The notes under the pieces: model-generated
What the model saw: only the letters and a program-made list of their open reading frames with translations
Databases searched by the model: none
Told to the model about the DNA's origin: nothing
Translations under genes and position numbers: made by a program
In this document: piece by piece, positions 1 to 8,700 of the stretch
Numbering within the stretch: the first letter of the stretch is position 1
Layout of the letters: every line of letters begins with the position of its first letter
Assembly (NCBI GenBank): GCA_021163465.1
Contig: JAGGWU010000169.1
Span: 1 to 14,479 of the forward strand
Length of the DNA: 14,479 nt
Source of the DNA: Candidatus Bipolaricaulota bacterium
GTDB lineage: Bacteria > Bipolaricaulota > Bipolaricaulia > Bipolaricaulales > Bipolaricaulaceae
Reading direction: 5' to 3'

Positions 1-99
1 CTTTGATGAGATATCGCCATGTTTTCACGCTTTGAATTCGAAAAGCCTAAACTCAAAAGTAAACTCCTGACCTCTCATACACTACTAGTTGAAAGGCGA

Positions 100-246
100 A
101 GGACGGACTGCGGCGACTTAAAAAGAGGCGGCACCATCCCGGTGGACACCGCTGGGATGAGGAAAGAGGCGAGGGCAGCATTTCAGGTCGAGCGGCCGGT
201 GCCGCAGACCTCAAGACCTACACTCACACTTCAAAGACATGCTGCC
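100..246 (+). other. Nested inverted-repeat block; possible structured RNA or decayed IS200/IS605 (tnpB) right end
   Basis: Three stacked pairings are seen directly. GGCAGCAT (174-181) pairs with ATGCTGCC (239-246). Inside it AGGTC (185-189) pairs with GACCT (207-211), and inside that GCGGC (192-196) pairs with GCCGC (201-205) around a CGGT loop. A separate CATCCC/GGGATG hairpin lies at 135-140/154-159. GCGGCACC (128-135) can also pair with GGTGCCGC (198-205), competing with the inner hairpin. The plus-strand frame through 100-215 reads TDCGDLKRGG, then a few residues later AGMRKEA. This resembles the loosely conserved C-terminal tails of IS200/IS605 TnpB proteins, whose genes end in a structured omega-RNA/right end. 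The TnpB link is inference from memory of such tails, and no TnpB catalytic domain is present. It may equally be an unrelated structured RNA or chance. Confidence 0.25.
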
Positions 247-252
247 ACAAAA

Positions 253-300
253 CCCAACGGTAGACCTTTTTTCAGCATCTGACCCCTTTGCAGCGTTGGG
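253..300. repeat. 7-bp inverted repeat upstream of the BREX promoter
   Basis: CCCAACG (253-259) and CGTTGGG (294-300) are perfect reverse complements separated by 34 nt that include a T-tract (266-271). The repeat ends about 45 nt before the TATAAT box. It could be a regulator site or a weak hairpin, but a 7-bp match over this distance may be chance. The T-tract is not directly preceded by a GC-rich stem, so it does not look like an intrinsic terminator. Confidence 0.2.
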
Positions 301-344
301 CTTGCCTGACTTTCCACCCATTACTCGGGATTCAAATATCAAGT

Positions 345-350
345 TATAAT
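345..350 (+). promoter_or_regulatory. Candidate -10 box (TATAAT) of the BREX operon
   Basis: A perfect sigma-70-type TATAAT hexamer lies 15 nt before the brxE ATG in an AT-rich stretch. No good -35 is seen at 16-19 bp spacing (best is TTACTC at 321-326), and no TG extension precedes the box. Initiation about 7 nt downstream would leave a leader of only about 9 nt, with no room for a Shine-Dalgarno sequence. The seven genes that follow have gaps of 4 nt or less, so this is the most likely main operon promoter. Confidence 0.45.
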
Positions 351-365
351 ACATACAGATTAACG

Positions 366-902
366 ATGAGTGAGAAGGCTCTTGTAAAGCTTTTGCTTGC
401 TATCGCCCGTCTTGGTGAAGCTGATTTGTTTGGTTGGTGGAATTCGCGGGGATTTACAGAGGCTGGCGAATATGTACTTGGAGAATCCTGGCCTCGAACG
501 TGGCAATGGAGTGCTTTAGAAGGAGACATCTTCTCAGCTGAAAGGAAACATGCGGAAGTCCTTGGTCGTCCTACGGCGCTTCATCTTTTCTCTGATAGGC
601 TTCTTGTCAAGCGCTGGGCAATAGCCTGGCTCCGTGAGCAAAAGGTGGTAGGCCATGCTGACGGTTTTCTCTCACGCATCCGAACCTGGACAAAGGAAAC
701 GGCTGTTCGCGACATTGCCGAGTGGGCTAAACTTCGGCCTCCCCAGGGTGAAATCATCGTCGAATGTCGGAGGTTAGGAGTAGTTACAGAAAATGACTTA
801 AAAGTCCCTAAGCGGAGTGAGACTTTAGTTCGACAGCTTGCCGCTGCTTATGTTGACCGATCGCCCGAAGAATTTCGGTTCCCATATTTTGAAATAATTT
901 AA
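366..902 (+). CDS. brxE: BrxE-like BREX accessory protein
   Basis: A 178-residue soluble protein with no signal peptide or membrane segment. The N-terminal segment ARLGEADLFGWW (residues 14-25), followed by a small Trp-rich domain, matches what I remember of BrxE, the small protein at the head of type 6 BREX loci. Its biochemical role is not known. I chose the ATG at 366 because the frame's upstream TTG (288) would put the TATAAT box inside the gene and add residues unlike the family. There is no Shine-Dalgarno sequence, in keeping with a near-leaderless transcript. The stop (TAA 900-902) is one codon away from the brxA ATG in the same reading frame. Position immediately before brxA, as in type 6 loci, supports the call. 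Assignment rests on recalled motif plus context; some other small BREX-linked protein is the alternative. GC is about 47% in a hand-counted sample. Confidence 0.65.
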   Translation: MSEKALVKLLLAIARLGEADLFGWWNSRGFTEAGEYVLGESWPRTWQWSALEGDIFSAERKHAEVLGRPTALHLFSDRLLVKRWAIAWLREQKVVGHADGFLSRIRTWTKETAVRDIAEWAKLRPPQGEIIVECRRLGVVTENDLKVPKRSETLVRQLAAAYVDRSPEEFRFPYFEII

Positions 903-905
903 ACT

Positions 906-1655
906 ATGTTCACGACGAGAATCATCAAAGGAGGTGCGTTGCTCGCCGACAGTCTCCGGTTCTTAGAAGCATGGGAGCCGGACTTAAGCCCTGACGAAAA
1001 CTTGGCGCGTTTCGCGGCCCAACGGCTCCTGGGGAAGACAAGGGTCCGAGAAAAGGCTGTTCTAAATATTTTGCGTCGGCGCTTTTTGGAAACGAACGCC
1101 AGTGTTGTCCGTACGCTTCGGCGACTCCGACATGATCCTGTTGCCCTCCGCGAAGCCTGCTACTACGAGGCAACCAGGACCGAAGAGCTGCTCGCGGCCT
1201 TTGCCGAAGAACCGTTGTTTACATGGTACCATGCTGGCAAGAGAGAAATAACTTTGGAGGATGTACTCCACTGGCTTGCAACCGACCGACGTGTTCCCGA
1301 TTGGAACGAAGTGACGCGGAAGCGCGTTGCCCAGGGGATCCTCGCAACTTTCCGGGATTTCGGCCTTCTCCAGGGGGAGGTTGGGAGCCGGCGCAAGCAG
1401 ATTACCTTCCCTAACCTTAGCCTCCGAGGCTTTCTCTATGTTTCCCTTAGGGAACGAAGGCGCTGTAGTTCGGATCGAGCTCTTCTTGAGTCAAGGGTTT
1501 GGCGGCGGTATTTGCTCACCCCATACGACGTACGACGTCTGTTTTTGGAGGCGAATCGGCTTGGATACCTCCACTTTTCCGAGGCGGGGAGCATGATCCG
1601 CGTGGATTGGTTGATTGAGAGTCTTGAGGAGGTATCGAATGTCATCCCTACCTAA
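906..1655 (+). CDS. brxA: BrxA (DUF1819) BREX core protein
   Basis: A 249-residue soluble protein beginning FTTRIIKGGALL (residues 2-13), the characteristic opening of DUF1819/BrxA proteins. Next come the DLSPDENL stretch (residues 26-33) and a basic, Arg-rich helical body with 'RVWRRYLLTPYDVRRLFLEA'-like winged-helix character near the C-terminus. BrxA is a core component of several BREX types, and DNA binding has been reported for characterised members. The ATG at 906 has no clear Shine-Dalgarno and lies 3 nt after the brxE stop, so translation probably depends on reinitiation. An internal AAAGGAGGTG (927-936) is simply the codons for the conserved KGG and does not imply a later start. The gene overlaps brxB by 17 nt. 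Family call is firm; precise molecular role is not. Confidence 0.88.
   Translation: MFTTRIIKGGALLADSLRFLEAWEPDLSPDENLARFAAQRLLGKTRVREKAVLNILRRRFLETNASVVRTLRRLRHDPVALREACYYEATRTEELLAAFAEEPLFTWYHAGKREITLEDVLHWLATDRRVPDWNEVTRKRVAQGILATFRDFGLLQGEVGSRRKQITFPNLSLRGFLYVSLRERRRCSSDRALLESRVWRRYLLTPYDVRRLFLEANRLGYLHFSEAGSMIRVDWLIESLEEVSNVIPT
1626..1633 (+). promoter_or_regulatory. Ribosome binding site of brxB (GAGGAGGT)
   Basis: GAGGAGGT lies inside the 3' end of brxA, 5 nt before the ATG at 1639. It decides that start over the upstream codon at 1615 in the same frame. Confidence 0.8.
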
Positions 1656-2226
1656 ATGTATTCTAAAAATCGGCAAAGAGATTGTAACCTATTACTGTGG
1701 GCAGGCTGCAAGAGGTACCCCTCCTTATTTCGTTTATGTTTATCCGCCTAAACAAGAATACGCAGTTCGCAACAATCTTTCAGATCTCCAGGCGTGGCTG
1801 CAAACGCAGGGTATCAAGTCAGTGGCCATTTCGCTGGCCAGTCTCCTCTGGCAGGCCATTGACGAATGGGGTTTTGACTCAATTACCAAAGAAGAACGTC
1901 GCCATGCTGGAGACGAAGATGCCCTCAATTACGTACTGGAAGCTATTGCCCAGATTCTCCAAGGGCCACCTAGTTTGGCAGATCGAGTCCTCCAAGCCAT
2001 TGGCAATGTGCATGAACGCTCAGCTGTGTTTCTTTACCGAGCTGGCGCGCTCTATCCGGTTTTTCGAACCTCAGCGCTTCTCGACGAACTGCGAGAGCGC
2101 CTTTCGTGCCCGGTTGTGTTGCTATATCCGGGACGTGTAGTTGGCCTTTATGGGCTAAGCTTTATGGGCCGGTGCCAACCAGCGCACGGCTACCGCGCGA
2201 CCATAGTGGTGAGGGAGGGCCCATGA
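1639..2226 (+). CDS. brxB: BrxB (DUF1788) BREX core protein
   Basis: A 195-residue soluble protein of the DUF1788/BrxB family. Support comes from the segment EYAVRNNLSDLQAWL (about residues 36-50), a central helical part, and a C-terminal portion with SAVFLYRAGALYPVFRTSAL, then VVLLYPGR, leading to YGLSFMG. This is the usual BrxB pattern of a 'hydrophobic strand, gaLyPf.rts.Ll..L, vvllYPG' core. BrxB is required in many BREX types, but its activity is unknown. The start is fixed by GAGGAGGT at 1626-1633. The gene overlaps brxA by 17 nt, and its TGA overlaps the brxC ATG (ATGA, 2223-2226), so the three genes are translationally coupled. Length is about the family norm and no defect is seen. 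Confidence 0.88.
   Translation: MSSLPKCILKIGKEIVTYYCGQAARGTPPYFVYVYPPKQEYAVRNNLSDLQAWLQTQGIKSVAISLASLLWQAIDEWGFDSITKEERRHAGDEDALNYVLEAIAQILQGPPSLADRVLQAIGNVHERSAVFLYRAGALYPVFRTSALLDELRERLSCPVVLLYPGRVVGLYGLSFMGRCQPAHGYRATIVVREGP
2211..2219 (+). promoter_or_regulatory. Ribosome binding site of brxC (GAGGGAGGG)
   Basis: A purine-rich GAGGGAGGG inside the last codons of brxB ends 3 nt before the ATG at 2223. It supports that start over the in-frame codon at 2106, which would overlap brxB by 121 nt. Confidence 0.6.
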
Positions 2227-5200
2227 AGATTCGGGAGGTTTTCCGCCATCCCATCGAACGGCGTATCGAGGAAGTTATCAAGGTTGACCTCGGCGATGAG
2301 GAAACGGTCGCTCACGAGCTTGCGGAGTATGTGGTCACTGATCATCTGCGGAGAGAATTCGAGAAAGTACTGGACGTGTTTCAGGAGACCATCCGCAATC
2401 CGAACGAAGCTGTTACTGTCTGGATCAGCGGTTTCTTCGGATCGGGCAAATCGTCGTTTGCGAAAGTCCTAGGCTATATACTAGAAAACTCTGTGATTCA
2501 GGGCCGCACGGCCACGGATAGGTTCTTGGAACGGGCTCATGACGACCGTCTGCGAGCCTTGCTCGCCACGATTCACGCTCAAGCTCCCTCGTTAAGCGTC
2601 TTTGTGGATCTCTCCACGGCTCGGTATGTGCTTCGCGAAGGGGAGAGTATTGTCTTGCCTCTCTATCGAGCACTGTTGGATCGGCTCGGCTATTCCAAAG
2701 ACATCTTGCTTGCAGAGCTGGAGTATAACCTAGAGGGGGATGGCGATCTGGGGAGATTCGCAGAACTATTCGAGCAAGTAACTGGGCGTCCATGGACAGA
2801 ACGACGTCATGTAGCGCTGGCTCGCAACGAAGCATCGCATGCACTGCATCTTCTGCGGCCTGAAACTTATCCTCAACCTGACAGTTGGATTCGCGGAGCC
2901 CATGAGCCGGTGGTCACCGCAGATTGGTTTGCCGATCGAGCCTTAGCGTTGCTTCAAAGACGAGGAGGTGGGAAAGAGAGGATTGTGTTCATCGTCGACG
3001 AGGTCGGTCAGTACGTGGCACGGTCGGAGAAAAGGATGTATGACCTAATGGGGCTTGCCCATGCAATTCAGAAAAAGCGCGGGAAGATCTGGCTGGTCGT
3101 CACGTCTCAAGAAAAGCTCGAAGACGTTGTGGACAGCCTTGAAGGACGCCGGATCGAACTAGCGAGAGTGCGAGATCGTTTTCCCGTCACGGTGGATTTG
3201 GTTCCCAGTGATATTGAAGAGGTTGTAGCCCGCCGTGTTTTGGAAAAAACAACCGAAGGAGCCAATGCCATCCGTGAAATCTTTCGGCAATACCGAAATC
3301 GTTTGAAGGAAAACACTCGTCTCGATTCCCCCACGCGCCAGAGGGACTTCAGCGAGGAAGAATTCATCCGTCTGTACCCACTTCTGCCCTATCAAATCCA
3401 GCTCTTTATCGACGCCGTCTCTGCTCATCGGGCGAGGGGAGGAGGAAGCCCGATGTTGGGGGGAAGCAATCGAACTCTTATCAAGCTCGCCCAGCAGTTG
3501 ATCATCCATCCAAAGACTGCCCTTGGGGAAAAGGAAGTTGGATCCTTAGTAACTACGGCCATGGCGTACGACCTGCTTGAGGGGATCACTCCCACGGCCT
3601 GGCAGGCCGAGATTCAACAAGTTGAGAGCCGACATGGGCCTGAAGGGATGCCCACCCAGGTCGCAAAAACGATCTCCCTGCTCAGTGGTGTCCGAGCCCT
3701 CAAATTGGAGGCTCAAAACATCGCGGCCCTGCTCCACCTGAGCATTCAAGCAGAAAATTGTCGACCAAAGGTGGAGGAAGCGCTACACATCTTAGTTGAG
3801 GAGGAAGTGGTTCGCCACTCCGAGAACGGCTACCGTTTACAACTGCCGGAGGAAAAGGATTGGGAGCGGGAACGACGGGGAATCGAGATGAAACCCGCCA
3901 CGTGGCACCGTATACGGCGGGAGCTAATAAAACAGATGTTCGAAGGGCTAGCTGTAGAGTCACGTCGCACGTTCCGGGTGGGCATCGTTGTGAACGGAGA
4001 CCGCCTCATTGAAGGAGATATCGAGGTGGTCATCCAAGAAGTCGATGAGGACACCTTTGAAGATATCAGAAAGAGTTCACGGGAAAAGCTCCACACCCTC
4101 TACTGGGCTTACAGGCCACAGGACCAGACCCTGGAACTGGCTCGAGAACTCCATCGGAGCAGGGAAATGATCCAACGCCATGAAGGCAACAGAGGGTCGA
4201 AAACCGAGCTGGAACTTCTAGGAGAAGAGCGTGTGCGCAAGGATCGAATCGAAAAACAGCTGCGAGCACAACTGGAAGGGGATTTGCTTCGCGGGATCTT
4301 CATCTTTGAAGGCGTTGAAGAACAGCCACAGGGAGAGGATGTCCGAGACGCCTTAAAGGAATGTTTCGGACGGAAGATTGACAGGATCTACCCGCGACTC
4401 CATGAGTTCGCGGTGCCTGCGCGCCGCGAAGATGCGCGTGCCATTTTGCAGTCGGAAACGCTGGAAGGGTTGCCAACGTATTTAGGACCTGGGGAACTTG
4501 GAGTCCTGCGCCCCACTCCAGATGGCATGATGATCGCTACCGATGTGGAGCCGTTAAGGACTGTCCTAGCCGAGATCCGAGACCGGACCAACTACGGCAT
4601 GGAGGCCACCGGTAAATACCTGGAAGAGAAGTTTGGACAGCCTCCGTTTGGAGCCCACGTCGAGGTACTGATGGTATTCTTAGCGCTGCTTCTCCGCGCC
4701 GGTACGATCGAAGTCATCACCAAGGGCGCCCGCATTACTAATCCGAGGGATCCCCGCCTGGACAAAGTGTTTGGGACACTCCCCGGTTTCCGCTCTGCCG
4801 CCTTTGCTCCCCAACGCGAGGTGGACCCGGATATGCGCGCCCGAGTAGCAAAAAAACTGCAGCGCCTTACGGGTGAGCGCGAGCCCATCGCAACCGACGA
4901 ACTGGCCAGGCGTATCCGTCAAGCGTTCCGATCACATTCCGACATCATTACAAAGGTAACGGCCAGCCTCCGTGCCCTGGACCTTCCCATCCCGGAGGAC
5001 ATCGAGCGGGTCGGGAAATTTATAGAAATGTGTGGAAATATGACCGACGAAGAAGTCATCAAGACCTGCGATGAGACCTGGGAAGATCTTCGAGCTGGGC
5101 TTGAGAGCGCAAAGAAATGGCATGAAAACCTGACCAGTGAAACACTTGAACTGCTTCGCGATGCCAAGCGGGTGGTACAGCGAGGACCTGTCGGCCTCGG

Positions 5201-5711
5201 CCCGGAGGAGGAAGAGCGCCTGTCACGTCTCAAAGACCTGCTTCACAGCACCGACCTGGTGACAAACCTCGGCACGATCCACCGCCTGGTGCGGGAACAA
5301 CAGGAGACGTACCGAGCAGCCTGGGAAGACATTGTCCGGCGTCTTCGCCGGGAGGTGGGTGCGCATATCGAGCGTCTACGTCAGCGCTTCGCAAGCGGTG
5401 TCGAGAAGGCGACGTTGGAAGAAGCTCTAAAACCCCTCCATGGGCTCATCCCCTCGGGATCAGCGACGCCGGAGGTGGGCCCGAGCCTGGAGGACCTTCG
5501 TGGCCGGTTGGCGCGCGTCTCGGCAATGGCCGCTGAGATCGACAGGCACCTTACTACCATAACGACCAGGGCAGAGGTCGTTCGTGTTCGGTTCCGTGAC
5601 CTTTACGATGGTGTGGTCACATCCGAGGAAGATCTCCAGGTCCTGCTGGAACGCCTCCGGCAAACGATCCTAGAGGCCTTGGCCCAGGGCAAGCAGGTGA
5701 TCCTGGAATAA
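2223..5711 (+). CDS. brxC: BrxC, large P-loop ATPase of BREX
   Basis: A 1162-residue soluble ATPase, close to the usual 1100-1250 of BrxC/PglY proteins. The N-terminus MKIREVF, then VIKVD and EYVVTDHLR, is the typical BrxC opening. Walker A is GFFGSGKS (residues 70-77, Lys76). Walker B is FIVDE (256-260, Asp259/Glu260). VVTSQEKLEDV (about 292-302) is a probable sensor-1 strand. The rest is long, charged and helical with likely coiled coils. BrxC is essential for BREX defence and thought to use ATP in a complex with other Brx proteins, though its exact task is unresolved. The GKSSFAK form of the P-loop looks to me more like type 6 than type 1 BrxC; that is recollection, not an alignment. ATGA overlap with brxB shows coupling, and 4 nt separate its stop from the pglX ATG. 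No frameshift seen. Confidence 0.93.
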   Translation: MKIREVFRHPIERRIEEVIKVDLGDEETVAHELAEYVVTDHLRREFEKVLDVFQETIRNPNEAVTVWISGFFGSGKSSFAKVLGYILENSVIQGRTATDRFLERAHDDRLRALLATIHAQAPSLSVFVDLSTARYVLREGESIVLPLYRALLDRLGYSKDILLAELEYNLEGDGDLGRFAELFEQVTGRPWTERRHVALARNEASHALHLLRPETYPQPDSWIRGAHEPVVTADWFADRALALLQRRGGGKERIVFIVDEVGQYVARSEKRMYDLMGLAHAIQKKRGKIWLVVTSQEKLEDVVDSLEGRRIELARVRDRFPVTVDLVPSDIEEVVARRVLEKTTEGANAIREIFRQYRNRLKENTRLDSPTRQRDFSEEEFIRLYPLLPYQIQLFIDAVSAHRARGGGSPMLGGSNRTLIKLAQQLIIHPKTALGEKEVGSLVTTAMAYDLLEGITPTAWQAEIQQVESRHGPEGMPTQVAKTISLLSGVRALKLEAQNIAALLHLSIQAENCRPKVEEALHILVEEEVVRHSENGYRLQLPEEKDWERERRGIEMKPATWHRIRRELIKQMFEGLAVESRRTFRVGIVVNGDRLIEGDIEVVIQEVDEDTFEDIRKSSREKLHTLYWAYRPQDQTLELARELHRSREMIQRHEGNRGSKTELELLGEERVRKDRIEKQLRAQLEGDLLRGIFIFEGVEEQPQGEDVRDALKECFGRKIDRIYPRLHEFAVPARREDARAILQSETLEGLPTYLGPGELGVLRPTPDGMMIATDVEPLRTVLAEIRDRTNYGMEATGKYLEEKFGQPPFGAHVEVLMVFLALLLRAGTIEVITKGARITNPRDPRLDKVFGTLPGFRSAAFAPQREVDPDMRARVAKKLQRLTGEREPIATDELARRIRQAFRSHSDIITKVTASLRALDLPIPEDIERVGKFIEMCGNMTDEEVIKTCDETWEDLRAGLESAKKWHENLTSETLELLRDAKRVVQRGPVGLGPEEEERLSRLKDLLHSTDLVTNLGTIHRLVREQQETYRAAWEDIVRRLRREVGAHIERLRQRFASGVEKATLEEALKPLHGLIPSGSATPEVGPSLEDLRGRLARVSAMAAEIDRHLTTITTRAEVVRVRFRDLYDGVVTSEEDLQVLLERLRQTILEALAQGKQVILE

Positions 5712-5715
5712 AGTG

Positions 5716-8700
5716 ATGACGAGGGAAGAGCGCAAGCGCCTGGAAAGTGCCATCGGCAAAGCCCGTGGTATTTTGGAAGAGGATTATCGGGAGGCCCTTG
5801 AAGGTCGGTACGGCATCCATCTCTCTGGGCGCATTGAAGAAACTTCTCGACTAGCCCTTCCCGCGGGCGAGCAGGTTTCTCGTGCTGAACTTGTGGGGAT
5901 CGTCGATCACCTCCGAGCTCACGGCCTGGACGCAGGCCAGGCCGTGACGCGACTTCTCCGCGAAGCGGTGTTCACCACCCTCAATCGGCTGGTGGCGATC
6001 CGGGTGGCCGAGGCCATTGGTCTTCTGCCCGAGTCCCTGGCCCGTGGTAAGGAATCCCGTGGGTATCGGGAGTTCATCGAAATCTTTCCGCTGCTTGCCA
6101 AGGACCCCACCCGGGGTTATTGGACCTATCTGCGGCTGTGCGCTGACGAGTTAGCACGTGACGCACCGGTGCTCTTCGACCCCCGCAACCCGCTTCTCGC
6201 CCTGGAGCCCTCCCCCAGGGCTCTGGAGGAACTCGTGGCCATCTTCGCTGACCCTGACCTGGACGCCGTCTGGAAGGACCCGGAAGCCTTCGGCTGGACC
6301 TACCAGTACTTCATCTCCGACGACGAACGCAGGGCGGCGCGGGAGGAGGCAGCGCCCAGGAATTCTCAGGAGCTGGCCGTCCGGAACCAGTGGTTCACGC
6401 CGCGCTATGTGGTGGACTTTCTGGTGCAGAACACATTGGGACGCCGGCTTTTAGAAGCGAATCCCGATTCGGCCCTGCGCCACGAGCTCACCCTGCTCGT
6501 GGACCCGCCCACGCGGCGGAGTACCCCACTCGACCTCGAGGAGGTACGGGTGCTTGACCCCGCGGTAGGTTCAGGGCACTTCCTCTTGGGCTGCTACGAC
6601 CTTCTGGAGCGGGCCTGGCAGGAGCGGGGCGTTTCGCCGGAGGAGGCGGCCTCGCGCATCCTTACCAGTCTGTGGGGGATAGACATCGACCCCCGGTGTG
6701 CCCAGGTGGCCGCTGCCGCCCTGATACTGCGGGCCCGAAGGAGGGCCAAACACGCAGACCTCCCCCGCCCGAACATCTTCACGGCACGGGATCTCCCCAC
6801 CGATCCGGGGGTCTGGCAACGGGCGCTGGAGGAGCTAAGTCCCGAACTGCAGGCCCTAATGGCCCGTATCCGGGAAGTCCTGAAGGACGCTCCGATACTG
6901 GGATCGCTCCTCAAGGTAGAGGAGGCCCTGCGGAGGGAAATCCAGGCCCATGCCGAAGAAGTGACCAAAGGAGGTCCAGGCACGGTTTTCGAAGAACTGA
7001 CCAGAGACGAGTTCTCCCGGGCCGAGGCCGCGATCCTCGAGGTCATCCGCCGGGTGGCCGCGGAGGCCTCTTCAAGTGCCGCCGAGCGGCTGCTTGCCGC
7101 CGAGGCCACCGACGCCATCGGCTTCATCGAGGCCATGCGGGGCCGCTACGAGGTGGTCCTCATGAATCCACCCTTCGGCGAGCCCGTACCGGAGACGAAG
7201 GAGTACCTCAAGGCCGCCTACCCCTGGATCCCGTGGAAGGATTACAATTTGCTCGCCGCCTTTGTGGGCCGGGGGATCGAGCTTTTGCGCGAGGGAGGCT
7301 ACCTCGGGGCCATCACATCCCGGACAGGGCTCTTCCTCACCACCTTCGAGGCCTGGCGTAGAGAAGTGTTCCTCCGTCACCGCCTAGTCGCTCTGGCCGA
7401 CCTGGGATACGGGGTGATGGAGGGGGCCAACGTAGAGGCCGCCGCCTATGTGGTGAGCGCCGAGCCCCGCTGCCGGGGCAAGCCGACGGTCTTCCTACGG
7501 CTCCTCAAGGACACCGACCGCGCTGCCGCCCTTGTCGAGGCCTGTCGGGAGGTGCGGGAGGGCCGAGGTTCGCCGCGCGTCTTCCGGGTGGCCCCCGAGG
7601 AACTGGAGGAGATCCCCGGCGCCCCCCTCGCCTATTGGGTGGCACCCTCCATTCGGCGGCTCTTTTCGGAACTTCCGCCTTTGGAGGGGAACGGAGCGGA
7701 GGTGCGGGTAGGCCTCCAGACTTCCGACGACTTCCGCTTCGTGCGGGCTTTCTGGGGGGTGGATCCGAGGAAGATTGCCAGAAGCCGCGAGGAGACCTTC
7801 CAGGGTAAGCGCTGGGTGCCCTTCGCCAAGGGCGGGGAGTACTCACCCTACTATGCCGACATCCACCTGGTAGTGGACTGGGAGGAGGGCGGTCGACGGA
7901 TTCGGGAGACGGGGCGCCGAGCGCGCGTTCAGAACACCCAGTACTACTTCCGCCCTGGTCTGACATGGCCGGAGCGGACGACGAGTGGCTTCAGTCCGCA
8001 GGTGCTGCCGGCGGGAACTATTTTCAGTGTTAAGGGTCCTGCTCTCGTCTCCTTAACGGGTCATCCCCTCATTTCTCTTCTGAGCTCCCTGAATGACCGA
8101 ATAATTCGAACCATCGTCGACTCGCTCGTCCCGGCAGGAGAGGAGACCGCATCGGGTACGGCAGCACGAGATTATGGTGTCGGCCTTATCCAGAAACTCC
8201 CTTGGCTCTGCCAGAAACTCCGAGGCAGAGCTGGAGAGGATTTTGCTAAATGCTCGGCCGAACCCCTCGTTATTCGCGCCTCTTTCGACGAGACCGATGA
8301 AACGACCCGGCGGTTCGTCTGCCCGGCCGCCCTCCGCTACGACGGTCGCACCCTTGAGGACCGTGTCCGCGCCGCCCTGGATACCCATGAGGACGCCGTC
8401 GTCCGCGGGATCGAACTCTCTTACGAGTCCGAGCGGATCCTCCACGGAGCCCTGGAGCTGGATGAGGAGGCCGAGCGCTACCTCGACGAGGAGTACGGTC
8501 CCCATCCGGCCTCTTACTCCGACGATCCCCTTAGCCCTGACGAGGAGCAAAAGTTCGCTCGCCTCTACCAGATGCCCATTGACAAAGTTATCGATGAGGT
8601 GGTGGAGACCCGCGGGGGCTCCCGCACCGTCACCACCAAGTCCTACTTCCTGGATAGGCGCCTGGAGGTCCTCGCCCACGTCTTCCGCCGCCACCCACGG

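Noticed and set aside
260..272. T-tract near 266-271 as an intrinsic terminator of an upstream gene
   Set aside because: No GC-rich stem directly precedes it; the nearest strong stem ends at 246, 19 nt upstream.
19..282. 87-residue plus-strand open frame before brxE
   Set aside because: It covers the nested hairpins, has no recognisable domain and its first 25 residues have an unrelated AT-rich composition. At most its second half is a relic of a tnpB tail, so it is not called as a gene.
927..941. Perfect Shine-Dalgarno AAAGGAGGTG followed by TTG inside brxA
   Set aside because: It encodes the conserved KGG of the BrxA N-terminus and lies only 3 nt before the TTG. Starting there would remove the family's FTTR..KGG motif.
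8053..8694. 213-residue minus-strand open frame within pglX
   Set aside because: High GC in pglX removes stop codons from other frames; this frame is antisense to conserved PglX sequence and shows no family motif. The same applies to the 229-residue frame at 6672-7361 and other overlapping frames in brxC, pglX and pglZ.
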